A DNA stretch of 64,000 nucleotides from Meiothermus rufus DSM 22234 (GTDB taxonomy: Bacteria; Deinococcota; Deinococci; Deinococcales; Thermaceae), in the NCBI RefSeq assembly GCF_000423425.1, contig NZ_AUHY01000006.1:1-64000 (forward strand), read 5' to 3'. The position numbers and the translations under genes are program-made. The notes beneath the pieces are model-generated. The model did not search any database and had not been told where the DNA came from. It saw nothing but the letters and a program-made list of their open reading frames with translations. Shown here piece after piece: positions 17,432-27,275 of this stretch (positions are counted from its first letter, which is position 1; each line of letters starts with the position of its first letter).

Positions 17432-18658
17432 TCAGGTCACTTTGGCCCGGGCCTGGTAGTGAGGGTCTTTCCAGAGGGCCTGCTCGAGTACCCGCTTTAG
17501 CCGTTCTACCGCCTCCACCACGTCGGCATAGCGCAGGTAAAGCGGGGTGAAGCCAAAGCGCAGGATGTCTGGGGCGCGGAAGTCGCCGATGACCCCCTGG
17601 TCGATCAGGGCCTGCATGATGGCGTAGCCCTCGGGGTGGCGGTAGGAGACCTGGCTGCCCCGCCGATGGTGCTCCAAGGGGGTGGCCAGGCGGAGGCCGT
17701 AGCGCCGGGCCAGGGGCTCCATGCGCTCGATAAACAGATCGGTAAGGCCCAGCGACTTCTGCCGCACGGTTTCCAGATCCACGTCGGCGAAGACCTCGAG
17801 GGCCGCGTCCAGTGCACAGAGCGAGAGGATGCTGGGGGTGCCCACCATCAGGCGGCGGATGTCCTCGGCGGGGGTGTACTCCGGCATGAAGGCAAAGGGG
17901 TTCTGGTGGCCCATCCAGCCCGAAAGGAAGGGCACCACCGATGGCTGGTGCCGCTCGGCCACGAACAAAAAGGCCGGAGCACCGGGGCCGCCGTTCAGGT
18001 ACTTGTAGCCGCAGCCCACTGCGAAGTCCACCTGGTGCCGATTAAGCGCCACCGGGAAGGCCCCCGCGCTGTGGGCCAGATCCCACAGCACCAGGGCGCC
18101 GTGCTGGTGGGCCAGCCGGGTCAGGTGGGCCATGTCGTGGCGGTAGCCGGTGCGGTAGTCCACCTCGGTCAGCAGCAGCACCGCGGTCTGGTCGTCCAGG
18201 GCGGCCTCGAGGCCCTCCTTGTCGACCAGGCTTAGCTCGTAGCCTTCTAGCAGCCGGGCCACTCCCTGGGCGATGTACAGGTCGGTGGGGAAGTTGTCCC
18301 GCTCCGAAACGATAACCTTGCGCCCCGCCCGAAGCCGCAAAGCAGCTAGCAGCAGTTTGAAGAGATTGACCGAGGTGGAGTCGGCGGCCACCACCTCCTC
18401 TGGCTTGGCCCCAATCAGCCGGGCGATCTTGGCCCCGACCCGCTGGGGCAGGTCGATCCAGCCGTGGCGGTTCCAGCTACGGATCAGGTCCTGGCCCCAC
18501 TGCTGGGCCACCACCTGCTCGAGGTGGCCCAGTACCCGCCGGGGCAGGGCGCCCAGCGAGTTGCCGTCCAGGTAGATCACCCCAGGGGGCAGGACGAACT
18601 CGGCCCGCTTGTGCCGTAGGGGGTCGGTCCGGTCGAGGGTGTGGATGGGGGTTGGCAT
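17432..18658 (-). CDS. kynU: kynureninase
   Basis: PLP enzyme that splits kynurenine to anthranilate and alanine. The 408-residue protein shows YLDGNSLGALPRRV near the N-terminus, the PLP-lysine segment GCGYKYLNGGPGAPAF, and SQVSYRHPEGYAIMQALIDQGVIGDFR near the C-terminus, all typical of KynU. The order kynU-kynA, with no kynurenine monooxygenase gene in the window, indicates flux to anthranilate rather than to 3-hydroxyanthranilate. Confidence 0.96.
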   Translation of the reverse strand: MPTPIHTLDRTDPLRHKRAEFVLPPGVIYLDGNSLGALPRRVLGHLEQVVAQQWGQDLIRSWNRHGWIDLPQRVGAKIARLIGAKPEEVVAADSTSVNLFKLLLAALRLRAGRKVIVSERDNFPTDLYIAQGVARLLEGYELSLVDKEGLEAALDDQTAVLLLTEVDYRTGYRHDMAHLTRLAHQHGALVLWDLAHSAGAFPVALNRHQVDFAVGCGYKYLNGGPGAPAFLFVAERHQPSVVPFLSGWMGHQNPFAFMPEYTPAEDIRRLMVGTPSILSLCALDAALEVFADVDLETVRQKSLGLTDLFIERMEPLARRYGLRLATPLEHHRRGSQVSYRHPEGYAIMQALIDQGVIGDFRAPDILRFGFTPLYLRYADVVEAVERLKRVLEQALWKDPHYQARAKVT

Positions 18659-18667
18659 AGGACTCCT

Positions 18668-19081
18668 TTACTCCGGTATAACCGCGGTGGCTTCGATCTC
18701 TACCTTGGCCCGCTCCTCCATCAGGGCCTTGACCTCCACCACCGACATGGGGGGGAAGTGGCGCCCCATCACCGCACGGTAGGCGGCCCCCAGGTCTTCC
18801 AGCGAGGCCAGGTACTCCTCTTTACTGGTGACGAACCAGGTCAGGCGCACCACGTGGGCGGGGCCGGCCCCGGCCTCGGCCAGCACCGCCACGATGTTTT
18901 GTAGGGCCTGGCGGGCCTGCCCCACGAAATCGTCGGTCTCGAACTGGCCCTCGGGGTTCCAGCCCACCATCCCGGCCACGAAGACCAGGGTGCCCCGGGC
19001 GGCCATGCCGTGGGTATAGCCCTTGGGCTGGGGCCAGCCTGGTGGGTGCAGGATGCGGGGGGTCTCCCGCACCGGCTTCAT
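18668..19081 (-). CDS. RidA/YjgF family protein
   Basis: A 137-residue member of the RidA family of enamine/imine hydrolases: GTLVFVAGMVGWNPEG, QARQALQNIVAVLAEAGAGPAHVVRLTWF and a C-terminal VEIEATAVIPE. The usual C-terminal catalytic-site Arg region (PxRxx) is replaced by PPMSVVEVKAL, as in RidA subfamilies distinct from classical RidA. It sits between the aminobenzoate-CoA ligase (four-base overlap) and kynU, so it may hydrolyse an enamine formed during anthranilate breakdown. That role is inference from operon position. Confidence 0.85.
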   Translation of the reverse strand: MKPVRETPRILHPPGWPQPKGYTHGMAARGTLVFVAGMVGWNPEGQFETDDFVGQARQALQNIVAVLAEAGAGPAHVVRLTWFVTSKEEYLASLEDLGAAYRAVMGRHFPPMSVVEVKALMEERAKVEIEATAVIPE

Positions 19082-20703
19082 GCTGCGCCCCCTTTGGGCT
19101 GGGCCTCCTGCCGCAGCAGGTAGCGCTGCAGCTTGCCGGTCTGGGTGCGGGGCAGGCTCTCGCGGAACTCGATGGCCCGGGGATACTTGTAAGGGGCAAT
19201 TTTCTGCTTCACGAAGTCCTGTAGCTCCCGGGCCAGCTCGGCGGAAGGGGCTACTTCGGGCCTTAGCACCACGAAGGCCTTAACGATCTGCCCCCGCTCG
19301 GGGTCGGGCACCCCCACCACCGCACACTCGGCTACCGCGGGGTGCAGCAGTAAAGCGTCTTCGACCTCCGGCCCGGCGATGTTGTAGCCGGAGGAGATGA
19401 TCATGTCGTCGGTGCGGGCCTGGTAGATGAAGTAGCCCTCCTCGTCCATCAAGTAAGCATCGCCGGTGATGTTCCAGCCGTGCTGCACATAGTTGCGCTG
19501 GCGCTCATCGGCCAGGTAGCGGCAGCCGGTGGGGCCCCGCACCGCCAGCCGCCCTATCTGGCCGGGGGGCAGGGGCCGGCCCTGCTCGTCCAGGATGCAG
19601 GCTTCGTAGCCCGGCACCGGCTTGCCGGTGGCCCCGGGTTTGGCCTCCTCCTCGGTGTGGGAGATGAAGATGTGCAGCATCTCGGTGGCCCCGATCCCAT
19701 CGATGAGCTCAACTCCGGTAGCCTCCTTCCACAGCTGGCGGGTAGAGGCAGGCAATGGCTCTCCGGCAGAGACACATTTGCGCAGGGAGGAGAGGTCGTG
19801 CTTGGAAGCCTGGGCGGCCATGGCCCGGTAGGCGGTGGGGGAGGTGAAGAGCACGTTGGCCTGGAACTCGGCTAAAGCGGGCAGCAGCAGCTCGGGGCTG
19901 GCCTTTTCCAACAGCAGGCTCGAGGCCCCGATGCGCAAGGGGAAAAGCACCAGCCCCCCTAAGCCAAAGGTGAAGGCCAGCGGAGGACTGCCGGTGAACA
20001 GGTCGTCGGGGGAGGCCCGCAGCACGTGCTTGGCGAAGGTATCGCAGATGGCCAGGACATCGCGGTGGAAGTGCATGCAGCCCTTGGGCTTGCCGGTGGT
20101 GCCGGAGGTGAAGGCGATCAGGCAGGTGTCCTCGCTGGCGGTCTCAACATTGGTGAAGTGGGCGGGCTGGCGCTGCATCAGGGCCTCGAGCTGCCCTCCC
20201 TCCCCCCAGTAGACCACATGCTCTAGGCTGGGGCAGCCGGGCCGGGCCTGCTCCAGCTCTTCCCGCAGGCGGATATCGCACAGGGCGTGGCTGATCTGGG
20301 CCTTGTGGGTCACCTCGATCAGCTCCTTGGCCCGCAGCAGCGGCATGGTGGTGACCGCAATGCCCCCGGCCTTCATCACCCCGAACCAGGCCGCGACCAG
20401 CATGGGGTGGTTAGGCCCCCGCAGCAGCACCCGATTGCCGGGCACCAAGCCCATCTCCCGGGTGAGCACCTGGGCAATACGGTTGGCCTGCTCTAGAAGC
20501 TGGCCGTAGCTCCACGAAAGCCCCGGGGCCCGCAGGCAGAGGCGGTCGGGGTGCTGCTCGGCCACCCGATCCAATAGCTCGCTGGCACAGTTGAGCCGCT
20601 CGGGATAGTGCAGCTCCGGCAGCTTGAAGATAAGCTCGGGCCACTCGGCCTTGGGGGGTAGGTGGTCTTTGGCGAAGGTGTCTATATGGGCGCTATACCC
20701 CAT
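19078..20703 (-). CDS. 2-aminobenzoate-CoA ligase (AMP-forming)
   Basis: Activates anthranilate, or a related benzoate, to its CoA thioester. The 541-residue ANL-superfamily protein begins with the benzoate-ligase start [14 protein letters not shown], has the phosphate loop [32 protein letters not shown] as the A5 motif, the hinge [17 protein letters not shown] and the catalytic Lys in [13 protein letters not shown]. The co-encoded kynureninase and aminobenzoyl-CoA monooxygenase/reductase make 2-aminobenzoate the most likely substrate; plain benzoate cannot be excluded from sequence. Confidence 0.87.
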   Translation of the reverse strand: MGYSAHIDTFAKDHLPPKAEWPELIFKLPELHYPERLNCASELLDRVAEQHPDRLCLRAPGLSWSYGQLLEQANRIAQVLTREMGLVPGNRVLLRGPNHPMLVAAWFGVMKAGGIAVTTMPLLRAKELIEVTHKAQISHALCDIRLREELEQARPGCPSLEHVVYWGEGGQLEALMQRQPAHFTNVETASEDTCLIAFTSGTTGKPKGCMHFHRDVLAICDTFAKHVLRASPDDLFTGSPPLAFTFGLGGLVLFPLRIGASSLLLEKASPELLLPALAEFQANVLFTSPTAYRAMAAQASKHDLSSLRKCVSAGEPLPASTRQLWKEATGVELIDGIGATEMLHIFISHTEEEAKPGATGKPVPGYEACILDEQGRPLPPGQIGRLAVRGPTGCRYLADERQRNYVQHGWNITGDAYLMDEEGYFIYQARTDDMIISSGYNIAGPEVEDALLLHPAVAECAVVGVPDPERGQIVKAFVVLRPEVAPSAELARELQDFVKQKIAPYKYPRAIEFRESLPRTQTGKLQRYLLRQEAQPKGGAA

Positions 20704-21895
20704 CTTCAGCCCTCCTTTCCTGGAAACGCTTGAGCAACTCCCGGGCGATGATGAGCTGCTGCACCTCGCTGGCCCCTTCGTAGATGCGCAGGGCGCGGAT
20801 TTCGCGGTACAGCCGTTCGACCACCTGCCCCCGGGTTACGCCCAGCCCGCCCCATAGCTGCACCGCGGCGTCGATGACCTGCTGGGCGTTTTCCGTGGCG
20901 CTAAGCTTGGCCATGGCGGCCTCCTGGGTGATGCGCGCTCCCCGGTCGCGCAGCCAGGCCGCGCGGTAGGTGAGCAGGGCTGCGGCCTCGATCTGGGTGG
21001 CCATCTGGGCCAGCCTGGCCTGGGTGAGCTGGAAGTGGGCCAGGCTCTGGCCAAAAAGAACACGCTGGGTGGCCCGCTTTAAAGCCTCGTCCAGCGCGCG
21101 CCGGGCAAAGCCCAAAGCTGCGGCAGCCACTGAGGTGCGGAAGACATCCAGGGTCTGCATGGCGATTTTGAAGCCCTGGCCTTCCTCGCCCAGCCGCTGG
21201 CGGGCGGGTATGCGGCAGCCCTGAAAGCGCAGGCTGGCCAGGGGGTGGGGGGCCATGACCTCGAGGCGTTGGGCGATTTCTAGCCCCGGGGTGTCCGCCT
21301 CCACCACAAAGGCGCTGATGCCCTGGGTGCCCTGGCTTCCTGGGCTGCGGGCAAAGACCACGTAGAAGTCGGCGATGCCCCCGTTGGAAATCCAGGTCTT
21401 CTCTCCCTCGAGCACATAGTCTTCCCCCTCGAGCCGGGCCTGGGTGGTCAGGGCCCCCACGTCGGAGCCGGCCTCCGGCTCGGAGAGGGCGAAGGCGGCA
21501 ATATAGCGGCCCTGGGCCACCGGGGGGAGGTAGCGCGCTTTCTGCGCCGGGGAGCCAAAAAGGCTGATGGCCCCCGAGCCTAAGCCCTGCAGGGCGAAGG
21601 CGAAGTCGGCCAGCCCGTGGTGGTAGGCCAGGGTCTCGCGGATCAGGCAGACCGCCCGGGTGTCGATGGCCTCGGCGGCGCCGCCGTAGGCCTGGCCCCC
21701 CACCGCGTAGCGGGTCCAGCCTCCCTGGCCCAGGACCTGCACCAGGCGGCGGCAGGCCTGGTCTACCTCCGGCACAGAGGCTGCGCCATCCAGATCAAGA
21801 CCGCCCAGGGCGTGCCTGGCCCAGTCGGCCAGCTCGAGGGCCAGCCGGCGGTGGTGCGCCTCGAAGAAGGGCCAGTCCAGATAGGCGCTATCCAC
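20693..21895 (-). CDS. acyl-CoA dehydrogenase
   Basis: A 400-residue flavoprotein of the acyl-CoA dehydrogenase family: [19 protein letters not shown], the FAD contact [19 protein letters not shown], a helical C-terminal domain, and the closing motif [19 protein letters not shown] with the expected catalytic Glu region. It starts at a GTG and overlaps the ligase start by 11 bases. In this operon it probably oxidises a ring-derived acyl-CoA after reduction or opening of the aminobenzoyl ring. Confidence 0.88.
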   Translation of the reverse strand: MDSAYLDWPFFEAHHRRLALELADWARHALGGLDLDGAASVPEVDQACRRLVQVLGQGGWTRYAVGGQAYGGAAEAIDTRAVCLIRETLAYHHGLADFAFALQGLGSGAISLFGSPAQKARYLPPVAQGRYIAAFALSEPEAGSDVGALTTQARLEGEDYVLEGEKTWISNGGIADFYVVFARSPGSQGTQGISAFVVEADTPGLEIAQRLEVMAPHPLASLRFQGCRIPARQRLGEEGQGFKIAMQTLDVFRTSVAAAALGFARRALDEALKRATQRVLFGQSLAHFQLTQARLAQMATQIEAAALLTYRAAWLRDRGARITQEAAMAKLSATENAQQVIDAAVQLWGGLGVTRGQVVERLYREIRALRIYEGASEVQQLIIARELLKRFQERRAEDGV

Positions 21896-21896
21896 C

Positions 21897-22715
21897 TCAG
21901 TCCCCCTGGAAGACCGGTTTCTCCTTGGCCACGAAGGCCTGGTAGGCCCGGCGGAAGTCGTGGGTGGCCATGCACAAAGCCTGGGCCTGGGCCTCGGCCT
22001 CGAGGGCTTCCTCCAGGCCCATGCTCCACTCCTGGTGCAGCATCCGCTTGGTCATCGCATGGGCAAAGGTAGGGCCTTGGGCCAGCGAGCGGGCCAGGGC
22101 CTGGGCCTCGGCCAGCAGGCTTTCCGGTGGGCACAACCGGTTGAAGAAACCCCAGGCCAGGGCTTCCTCGCCGCCCAGGGTGCGGCCCGTGTACAAAAGC
22201 TCGGCGGCCCGCCCCTGGCCCACGATACGCGGCAGCATGGCACAGGCCCCCATGTCGCAGCCGGCCAGCCCCACCCGCACAAAGAGGAAGGCCACCCGGC
22301 TGCGGGCCGTACCGTAGCGCAGGTCGGAGGCCATGGCCAGTATGGCCCCGGCCCCGGCGCAAACCCCGTCCACCGCGCTCACGATGGGCTGGGGGCAGGC
22401 CCGCATGGCTCGCACCAGGTCGGCGGTCAGGCGGGTGAAGGCCAGCAGGCCCGGCATCGCCATCTGGGTAAGGGGGCCGATGATCTCATAGACATCCCCG
22501 CCGGAGCAGAAGTTGCCCTCGGCCCCGGATAGCACCACCGCCTTTACCTCTTGGGTCTGGGCCAAAGCCCGGAAAAGGTCGCGTAGCTCGGTGTACGACT
22601 CGAAGGTGAGGGGGTTTTTGCGTTCGGGCCGGTTCAGGGTAATGGTGCCGACGCCCTCTTCTACCTTCCAGAGGAAGTGTTGCGCGGGGTAGTGGGCCAG
22701 TTCGTGGGGGTTCAT
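21897..22715 (-). CDS. enoyl-CoA hydratase/isomerase family protein
   Basis: A 272-residue crotonase-fold protein. [16 protein letters not shown] forms the first oxyanion segment and [21 protein letters not shown] the second, where the usual catalytic glutamates are partly replaced. This pattern is seen in hydratase-like proteins of aromatic-CoA pathways and may reflect hydrolytic or lyase chemistry. It overlaps marR by four bases and ends one base before the acyl-CoA dehydrogenase GTG. Confidence 0.85.
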   Translation of the reverse strand: MNPHELAHYPAQHFLWKVEEGVGTITLNRPERKNPLTFESYTELRDLFRALAQTQEVKAVVLSGAEGNFCSGGDVYEIIGPLTQMAMPGLLAFTRLTADLVRAMRACPQPIVSAVDGVCAGAGAILAMASDLRYGTARSRVAFLFVRVGLAGCDMGACAMLPRIVGQGRAAELLYTGRTLGGEEALAWGFFNRLCPPESLLAEAQALARSLAQGPTFAHAMTKRMLHQEWSMGLEEALEAEAQAQALCMATHDFRRAYQAFVAKEKPVFQGD

Positions 22716-23194
22716 GGGGCCTCCTTTTGGTTGAGGTGGGCCTTGAGCTTGCCCAGCAGAGTGTACAGACTCTCTTTTTCCGCTGCCGAGAGACCGCCGA
22801 ACAGCTCGATAACCCAGCCCTCGTGCACCCGGGCCATCTCGGCGAAGAGCTGCTGGCCCTTAGGGGTCAGCCGGACGATGAAGGAGCGGCGGTCCTGGGG
22901 GTCTATTTCGCGGCGCACCAGCCCCTCGGCCTCGAGCTGGTCGGTGATGCCGGTGACGTTTCCGGTAGTGACCATCATGCGGCGGGAAAGCTCGCCCATG
23001 CGCAAGCCCTCCGGGTGGCGCTCGAGCTGGGCCAAGAGGTCGAAGCGGGGCAGGGTGGTCTCGAAGCGCTCGCGCAGCCGGGTGCGAATCTCGGCGGTGA
23101 TCAGGTTGGTGCAGGTCAAAAGGCGCAGCCAGAGCTTCAGGGCCTGGTGGTGGTCCTCGGCCAGGCGGGTCTCCAGGTCGGGCTTGGGCAGCAC
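22712..23194 (-). CDS. MarR-family transcriptional regulator
   Basis: A 160-residue winged-helix regulator: helical dimer region ([22 protein letters not shown]), recognition helix in [21 protein letters not shown] and the MarR wing [16 protein letters not shown]. The start is GTG at 23194, overlapping the SDR stop by one base, with GGAGGGGAGG upstream. The frame stays open much further 5' but there it only shadows the SDR gene. It probably senses an aromatic CoA thioester or anthranilate and binds the palindrome at 26383-26405, which would make it autoregulatory. Confidence 0.9.
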   Translation of the reverse strand: MLPKPDLETRLAEDHHQALKLWLRLLTCTNLITAEIRTRLRERFETTLPRFDLLAQLERHPEGLRMGELSRRMMVTTGNVTGITDQLEAEGLVRREIDPQDRRSFIVRLTPKGQQLFAEMARVHEGWVIELFGGLSAAEKESLYTLLGKLKAHLNQKEAP

Positions 23195-23967
23195 TACATC
23201 ACCTCCCCTCCGGCGATGGCGATGGCCTGGCCGGTCAGGGCCGCCGAGCCGGGTAGGCACAGCCAGAGCACGGCCTGGGCCACCTCGGCGGGCTCGACCA
23301 GCCGGCCCTGGGGGTTGGCCTGGGTGAGCAGGGTGCGGGCCTCGGCCTGGCTGCGCCCGGTTCTCTGGGCAATCTGGGCCAGGCTGGCCTCGAGCAGCTC
23401 GGTCTGGGTATAACCGGGACAGACTGCGTTGACGGTGATGTTTTTGCGGGCCAGTTCCAAAGCCAGTGCGCGGGTCAGGCCCACCAGCCCGTGTTTGGCC
23501 GCGCAGTAGGCGCTCACGTAGGGGTAGCCCCGCAGCCCGGCGGTGCTGGCCACGTTCACGATGCGACCCCAGCCCACCTCCAGCATCCCTGGCAGGGCGG
23601 CCTGGGTGCAGAGGAAGGCCCCGGTCAGGTTCACCTCGAGCATGCGCTGCCACAGCGTCAAGGTAGTCTGGCCAAAGGGCTGGCTCTCGACCTGCCCGGC
23701 GTTGTTGACCAGGATGGTCACCGGGCCCAGGGCCGCTAGGGCGCCCTGGAAGGCCCGCTCTACCTGGGCGGGGTCGGTGATGTCGCAGGTTTCCAGGTGG
23801 GTTTGGGCTGGGAGTCTTGCGGCCTGGGCCTCCAAGGCCGCCCGCTGGCGCCCCAGCAGGGTGAGCCGGGCTCCGGCCTGGGCCAAGGCCTGGGCAATGG
23901 CCGCCCCAATGCCGCGCCCCGCGCCGGTGACCAGGGCGTGCCGTCCTTGCAGGGGCAGGGGGCTCAT
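23194..23967 (-). CDS. short-chain dehydrogenase/reductase
   Basis: A 257-residue SDR with the cofactor loop [16 protein letters not shown], and catalytic Tyr/Lys in [11 protein letters not shown]. It begins at ATG 23967, overlapping the monooxygenase/reductase stop by four bases. It could reduce the ring ketone of 2-amino-5-oxocyclohex-1-enecarboxyl-CoA, the known product of the preceding enzyme, or act as a 3-hydroxyacyl-CoA dehydrogenase. Both are inferences from context. Confidence 0.88.
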   Translation of the reverse strand: MSPLPLQGRHALVTGAGRGIGAAIAQALAQAGARLTLLGRQRAALEAQAARLPAQTHLETCDITDPAQVERAFQGALAALGPVTILVNNAGQVESQPFGQTTLTLWQRMLEVNLTGAFLCTQAALPGMLEVGWGRIVNVASTAGLRGYPYVSAYCAAKHGLVGLTRALALELARKNITVNAVCPGYTQTELLEASLAQIAQRTGRSQAEARTLLTQANPQGRLVEPAEVAQAVLWLCLPGSAALTGQAIAIAGGEVM

Positions 23968-26303
23968 CGCAGGGCCAGCTCCTCGGCCAGCTCGGCCTGG
24001 GTTCGGGCCAGGTTGCGCTCGAGCTGGGCTTTGCCCGAGAGGTACGGCATGGGCCAGGTTATCTCGCGGTAGCCCAGCTTGGCCGCCTCGAGCAGCGTCC
24101 AGTGGGGGTTGGCCAGATGGGGCCGGGCGATGGCGCACAGGTCGGCCCGTCCGGCGGCGATGATGGAGTTTACGTGGTCGGCTTCGTAGATGGCCCCTAC
24201 CGCCATGGTGGCGATCCCCACCTCGTTGCGGATGCGGTCGGCGAAGGGGGTCTGGTACATCCGCCCGTAGATGGGCCGGGCCTGGCGGGTGGTCTGGCCC
24301 GAGGAGACGTCGATCAGGTCGCAGCCAGCCTCCTTGAACATCCGGGCCATCTCCACCGCATCGTCGGGGGTGTTACCGCCGGGAGCCCAGTCGTGGGCGG
24401 AGATGCGCACCGACATAGGCAGGTGCTCCGGCCAGACCGCGCGCAGCGCGCGGAAGACCTCGAGGGGGTAGCGCATGCGGTTTTCCAGGCTGCCCCCGTA
24501 GGCATCGGTGCGGTGGTTGGTGAGGGGGCAGAGGAAGGCTGAAAGCAAGTAGCCGTGGGCGCAGTGCAGCTCGAGCCAGTCGAAGCCCGCCTCGAGGCCC
24601 CATAGTGCGGCCTGCACGAACTCGGCCTTGACCCGCTCCATGTCCTCTTGGGTCATCGCCCGCGGGGTCTGGTTGTTGGGGCCATAGGGGATAGGGGAGG
24701 GGGCGATAAGGGGCCAGTTCCCCTCCGGCAGGGGTTCGTCCATGGCCTCCCAGCCCACCTGGGTCGAGCCCTTGGGCCCGGCGTGCCCTAGCTGGAGGGC
24801 GATTTTGGCGTCGGTGTAGGTGTGTACGAAGTCCACGATCCGCTGGTAGGCCCGCATATGGGCCTCGCTCCACAGCCCGGCGCAGCCGGGGGTGATCCGT
24901 GCTTCGGGGGAGGGGGCGGTCATCTCGGTGAAGACCAGCGCGGCCCCGCCTAAGGCCCGGGCCCCCAGGTGCACCAGGTGAAAGTCGTTCACCAGGCCGT
25001 CCTTTGCCGAGTACATGGCCATGGGCGAGACCACCACCCGGTTTTTTAGGGTGAGGCTACGCAGGCGGAAGGGGGTGAACATGGGGGGCACCGGCTTGGG
25101 CGGCAGGCCGGCGCGCTGGGCCAGCCAGGTCTCCACATGCTCCAAAAAGCGGCGGTCGCGCAGCCGCAGGTTTTCGTGGGAGATGCGCTGGGAGCGGGTG
25201 AGCAGGCTGTAGGCGAACTGCAGGGCCTCGAGGCCGCTGTAGCGCTCCACGTTCTCGAACCACTCGGTGGAGTTGCGGGCGGCGTTTTGCAGCTTCAGCA
25301 CCTCCACCTGGCGCACCGCCTGGTAGGCTTCCAGCACCTCTTTTAGGCGGTCGGGGCTGTCGCCTAAGCGGGCGAAGGTGCGGCTTAGTTCGATGGCGTC
25401 CTCCAGGGCCAGCTTGGTGCCGCTGCCGATGGAGAAATGCGCAGTATGGGCGGCATCCCCCATCAGCACCACCGGAACCTCGCGCCCCTCGAGGCGGTTC
25501 CAGTGCACCCAGCGCTGGCAGACCACCCGGGGGAACTTGATCCAGATGGCCGAGCCGCGCAGATGGGCGGCGTTGGACAGGAGCTTGTGGCCCTCCAGGT
25601 GCTTAGCAAAAAGCCGCTCACAGAAGGCGATGCCCTCCTCCTGGCTCATCTCTTCCAGGCCGGCCTTCTGCCACACCGCCTCCGGGGTTTCCACGATGAA
25701 GGTCGAGGTATCGCTGTCGAAGGGGTAAGCGTGGGCCTGGAACCAGCCCCACTCGGTTTTCTCGAAGGCGAAGGTAAAGGCCTCGAAGCGTTTTTTGGTG
25801 CCCAGCCAGACGAAGCGGCACTTGCGCACGTCGATATCCGGCCCGAAGGTCTGGGCGTACTTCTGGCGGGTGCGGCTATTGATGCCGTCGGCGGCGATGA
25901 CCAGGTCGGCCTGGTAGGCCCAGGCCACGGCCTCGTCGTCGGTGACCTCGGTCTGGAAGACCAGGTTCACCCCCAGCTCTACGCAGCGCTCCTGCAGGAT
26001 TTGCAACAGCCGCTTGCGCCCGATGCCGATAAAGCCGTGCCCGGTGGTGCGGATGACCTGCCCTTTGAAGTGGATTTCGATGTCGTCCCAGTGATAGAAG
26101 GCCTGGCGGATGCGGTGGTAGCTGGGGTAGTCGGCCTGTTCCAGGTTGGCCAGGGTCTGGTCGGAGAAGACCACCCCCCAGCCGAAGGTGTCGTCGGGCC
26201 GGTTGCGCTCGAGCACGGTGATTTCGTGGGCAGGGTTCTGCTTTTTCATCAGCAGGGCGAAGTACAGCCCGGCTGGCCCCCCGCCGATGCAGACGATTCT
26301 CAT
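23964..26303 (-). CDS. 2-aminobenzoyl-CoA monooxygenase/reductase (two-domain flavoprotein)
   Basis: A 779-residue fusion and the signature enzyme of the cluster. Residues 1 to about 400 form an FAD monooxygenase like salicylyl-CoA 5-hydroxylase ([14 protein letters not shown] at 5-18, the FAD motif [16 protein letters not shown] near 280). From about 408 an old-yellow-enzyme FMN domain follows ([38 protein letters not shown]). In the known enzyme one half hydroxylates and the other reduces the aromatic ring of 2-aminobenzoyl-CoA, giving a non-aromatic product. It is the first large gene of the operon and overlaps a short upstream ORF by four bases. Confidence 0.88.
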   Translation of the reverse strand: MRIVCIGGGPAGLYFALLMKKQNPAHEITVLERNRPDDTFGWGVVFSDQTLANLEQADYPSYHRIRQAFYHWDDIEIHFKGQVIRTTGHGFIGIGRKRLLQILQERCVELGVNLVFQTEVTDDEAVAWAYQADLVIAADGINSRTRQKYAQTFGPDIDVRKCRFVWLGTKKRFEAFTFAFEKTEWGWFQAHAYPFDSDTSTFIVETPEAVWQKAGLEEMSQEEGIAFCERLFAKHLEGHKLLSNAAHLRGSAIWIKFPRVVCQRWVHWNRLEGREVPVVLMGDAAHTAHFSIGSGTKLALEDAIELSRTFARLGDSPDRLKEVLEAYQAVRQVEVLKLQNAARNSTEWFENVERYSGLEALQFAYSLLTRSQRISHENLRLRDRRFLEHVETWLAQRAGLPPKPVPPMFTPFRLRSLTLKNRVVVSPMAMYSAKDGLVNDFHLVHLGARALGGAALVFTEMTAPSPEARITPGCAGLWSEAHMRAYQRIVDFVHTYTDAKIALQLGHAGPKGSTQVGWEAMDEPLPEGNWPLIAPSPIPYGPNNQTPRAMTQEDMERVKAEFVQAALWGLEAGFDWLELHCAHGYLLSAFLCPLTNHRTDAYGGSLENRMRYPLEVFRALRAVWPEHLPMSVRISAHDWAPGGNTPDDAVEMARMFKEAGCDLIDVSSGQTTRQARPIYGRMYQTPFADRIRNEVGIATMAVGAIYEADHVNSIIAAGRADLCAIARPHLANPHWTLLEAAKLGYREITWPMPYLSGKAQLERNLARTQAELAEELALR

Positions 26304-26356
26304 AGCCCAACCTCGGGGCTGGTTTGGGTAAGAGGCTCTTTGGGGCTTCCCGTCAT
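26300..26356 (-). CDS. 18-codon upstream ORF coupled to the monooxygenase/reductase
   Basis: [18 protein letters not shown], with AGGAGG correctly spaced before its ATG and its TGA overlapping the ATG of the next gene (ATGA). This is stronger initiation sequence than the large gene itself has. It contains no Trp codons, so classical tryptophan attenuation is unlikely; translational coupling or a small regulatory peptide is more plausible. Whether it is translated cannot be decided from sequence alone. Confidence 0.5.
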   Translation of the reverse strand: MTGSPKEPLTQTSPEVGL

Positions 26357-26382
26357 GCTGGCCCTCCTGGTCTTGGTTGTGT

Positions 26383-26405
26383 ATTTTAGACCTAAAATGT
26401 TTAGG
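26383..26405. promoter_or_regulatory. probable MarR operator
   Basis: Two overlapping inverted repeats: ATTTTAG-AC-CTAAAAT (26383-26398) and CCTAAA-ATG-TTTAGG (26391-26405). They lie just downstream of the -10 box, over about +2 to +25 of the predicted transcript, where a repressor would block transcription. The AT-rich palindrome stands out from its GC-rich surroundings. Confidence 0.7.
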
Positions 26406-26413
26406 TGTAAAGC

Positions 26414-26442
26414 AATATAGACAAGCCAGGGTGCTTTGTCAA
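26414..26442 (-). promoter_or_regulatory. promoter of the anthranilate/tryptophan operon
   Basis: Minus strand TTGACA (26437-26442), exactly 17 bases, TATATT (26414-26419). It starts 12 bases after the mqnD stop codon and should drive the monooxygenase/reductase and the genes that follow without a break down to at least kynA. Confidence 0.85.
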
Positions 26443-26453
26443 GGAGGGTTGCC

Positions 26454-27269
26454 TCAGACGAAGAGGGGTAGGCTCGAGGGCGGAATTAACCCCGCCGCCT
26501 GGCCTTGGCGGAATAGCTCCTCTACCGCTTTTTCTCCTTCTGGCCCCACGTCGAGGGAAAACCCGTTGACGTAGGTGTGGATGTGGGCCCAGATGACCTC
26601 TTCCTCCAGCTCCTGCGCATGCTTTTTGATGTAGGCCAGGGCCTCCTCAGGATGGGCTTGGGCATACTCCAGGCTTTGCCGCACCGCTTGGTTCAGGGCT
26701 TGCAGGGTTTCTGTGCCCAGGTCGCGCCGGGCCAGGATGGCCCCCAGGGGCAGGGGCAGCCCGGTGCGCGCCTCCCACCATTCCCCTAAATCCAGCACCT
26801 TGGTGAGCCCATGCCGGGGGTAGGTGAAGCGCGACTCGTGGATGATTAAGCCAGCGTCTACCTGGCCTTCGGCTACGCTGGGCATAATCTGGTCGTAGCG
26901 CATCTCTACCGGAATAAAACCAGGGCTATGTAAAGACAGCAGCAAGAAAGCGGTGGTGTTCCGCCCGGGAACGGCAATGCGCCGGCCCGAGAGGTTATCT
27001 GCGGCGATGGCCTGACGGGCCACCAACAGCGGCCCCACCCCCCGGCCCAGCGCGCCACCCGCGCGCAGGGCCACATAGCCCTCGCGCAGATGGCCGTAGG
27101 CCGCGTAGCTGATTTTTGTGAGGGGGAGCCGGCCTTCCAGGGCCCAGCGGTTGAGCGTTTCGACGTCCTCCAGTACCTCCCGGATGGGGAAGGGGTTGGG
27201 TACCTTGCCGTGGACCAAAGCGTAGAAGATGAAGGTGTCGTTGGGGCAGAAGGAGTAACCAAGTTCCAC
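26454..27269 (-). CDS. mqnD: 1,4-dihydroxy-6-naphthoate synthase (futalosine pathway)
   Basis: Converts cyclic dehypoxanthinyl futalosine to 1,4-dihydroxy-6-naphthoate in menaquinone synthesis. The 271-residue protein opens with the MqnD motif GYSFCPNDTFIFYALVHGKV and has KISYAAYGHL, VPGRNTTAFLLL and a ligand-pocket HESRFTYPRHG, in the periplasmic-binding-protein-like fold of the family. The start is GTG at 27269, six bases after TAGCAT (27276-27281), so the mRNA is probably leaderless. It is divergent from the ABC-2 permease gene. Confidence 0.94.
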   Translation of the reverse strand: MELGYSFCPNDTFIFYALVHGKVPNPFPIREVLEDVETLNRWALEGRLPLTKISYAAYGHLREGYVALRAGGALGRGVGPLLVARQAIAADNLSGRRIAVPGRNTTAFLLLSLHSPGFIPVEMRYDQIMPSVAEGQVDAGLIIHESRFTYPRHGLTKVLDLGEWWEARTGLPLPLGAILARRDLGTETLQALNQAVRQSLEYAQAHPEEALAYIKKHAQELEEEVIWAHIHTYVNGFSLDVGPEGEKAVEELFRQGQAAGLIPPSSLPLFV

Positions 27270-27275
27270 GCCCGT

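Noticed and set aside
23195-23653. 153-codon N-terminal extension of the MarR gene
   Set aside because: It lies entirely over the SDR gene in another frame and contains no MarR sequence; GTG 23194 has a ribosome site.
26300-26356. trp-type attenuation by the leader peptide
   Set aside because: The peptide has no Trp codon and no terminator/antiterminator pair is visible around it.
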